Origin: Bacteroidia bacterium
Lineage (GTDB): Bacteria > Bacteroidota > Bacteroidia > AKYH767-A > OLB10
Length of the DNA stretch: 57,927 nucleotides
Assembly: GCA_016788185.1 (NCBI GenBank)
Contig: JAEUTF010000058.1
Coordinates: forward strand, 1 to 57,927
Reading direction: 5' to 3'
Part shown: in pieces, positions 57,740 to 57,927 of the stretch
Layout: every line of letters starts with the position of its first letter
Numbering within the stretch: position 1 is the stretch's first letter
The notes under the pieces: generated by a model
Seen by the model: only the letters and a program-made list of their open reading frames with translations
Told to the model about the DNA's origin: nothing
Databases searched by the model: none
Position numbers and translations under genes: made by a program

Positions 57740-57927
57740 GGGATTGCTTACGCGATCCCCGTTAGGGGAGGCTTAAATCCGATCCCATGCCGGCACCTTG
57801 TGCCTGTCATTTTTCATTCCCCTTGCCTTCGCTCAGGCAAGCCTGGCTTGGCTGTGAAATGAAAAATGCCCCTTGCGGGGCATTGGATCGGTTTTGCGGT
57901 GAGGGAGGGATTGCCAACGCGATCCCC
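57740..57927. repeat. Palindrome-rich repeat element, cut by the window edge
   Basis: A 21-nt unit GGGATTGCTTACGCGATCCCC (at 57740-57760) recurs as GGGATTGCCAACGCGATCCCC at 57907-57927, the last bases of the window. Each unit is itself a hairpin. Between them are nested inverted repeats: CCGATCCCATGCC (57779-57791) with GGCATTGGATCGG (57879-57891), 12 of 13 pairing; CATTTTTCATT (57808-57818) with AATGAAAAATG (57858-57868), perfect; CTTGCC/GGCAAG, GGCAC/GTGCC and GCCCC-TTGC-GGGGC inside. No open frame covers it. It may be a REP/MITE-like element or a repeat array continuing to the right. The preceding 145 nt (57595-57739) show no gene. Confidence 0.75.

Overview
The window comes from a member of the Bacteroidota. 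The evidence is several C-terminal type IX secretion (T9SS) sorting domains, a T9SS plug-domain protein, a TamL-like Omp85 lipoprotein, a BT_3928-type membrane protein, BshA of bacillithiol synthesis, a short primary sigma factor lacking region 1.1, an almost complete absence of Shine-Dalgarno sites, and a dozen exact copies of the Bacteroidota -7 promoter element TAnnTTTG placed just upstream of genes. The exact order or family cannot be fixed from the sequence alone. Most of the window is chromosomal housekeeping and envelope gene content. There is no prophage, transposase, CRISPR array or integron.

Layout. 1-1860: end of an unrecognised gene, then a PaaI-type thioesterase and a PcaF/PaaJ-type thiolase (aromatic/phenylacetate degradation). 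1857-7387: a minus-strand signalling operon of a membrane hybrid kinase with three receivers, a CheR-type methyltransferase and a receiver-kinase. 7795-11349: TamL-like Omp85 lipoprotein, a divergent SpoU methyltransferase, and ApaG. 11456-16528: minus-strand operon of acyloxyacyl hydrolase, head-GIN lipoprotein, ABC-F ATPase and T9SS plug protein. 16585-19892: MazG, PAP2 phosphatase, peroxiredoxin and a small T9SS cargo protein. 20005-20270: two tRNA-Leu genes and a terminator. 20497-27716: Nramp-like transporter, a large four-repeat T9SS cargo protein, a second divergent T9SS cargo protein and a lipoprotein. 27752-30680: EamA transporter, Maf, UbiA-type prenyltransferase and KdsC-like phosphatase. 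30773-34245: FolP, a Cas4/RecB-like nuclease-fold protein and an LTA-synthase-like sulfatase. 34278-37098: DUF1599, BT_3928-type protein and a lone DppB-type permease. 37340-42938: the MoxR/Bat operon (MoxR, DUF58, BatD-like, BatA, BatB, BatC). 42907-44447: AroK, Def, RuvX. 44515-51792: DapD, universal stress protein, NYN/zinc-ribbon protein, GH3-serine hydrolase fusion, BshA, SUI1. 51794-54978: TonB-dependent receptor and its carboxypeptidase-regulatory-domain partner. 55473-57594: primary sigma factor, tRNA-Arg, tRNA-Pro, DeoD. 57740-57927: a cluster of palindromes cut by the window edge.

How it works together. Many of the genes serve the cell envelope: outer-membrane assembly (TamL-like), T9SS and its cargo, lipid A deacylation, a periplasmic glycosidase/esterase, a lipid-headgroup sulfatase, the Bat complex and a TonB receptor. 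Promoters of the TAnnTTTG class recur across the window and are presumably read by the primary sigma factor encoded at 55473. At three genes (mazG, ruvX, bshA) the element lies only 4-5 nt before the start codon, which predicts leaderless mRNAs.

I did not find a clearly new multi-gene defence or mobile system. The best candidates for something undescribed are the hybrid kinase/CheR/receiver-kinase operon without CheB, the nuclease-fold protein with four cysteines in the folP operon, the metal transporter with altered metal-site motifs, and the palindrome-rich repeat at the right edge.
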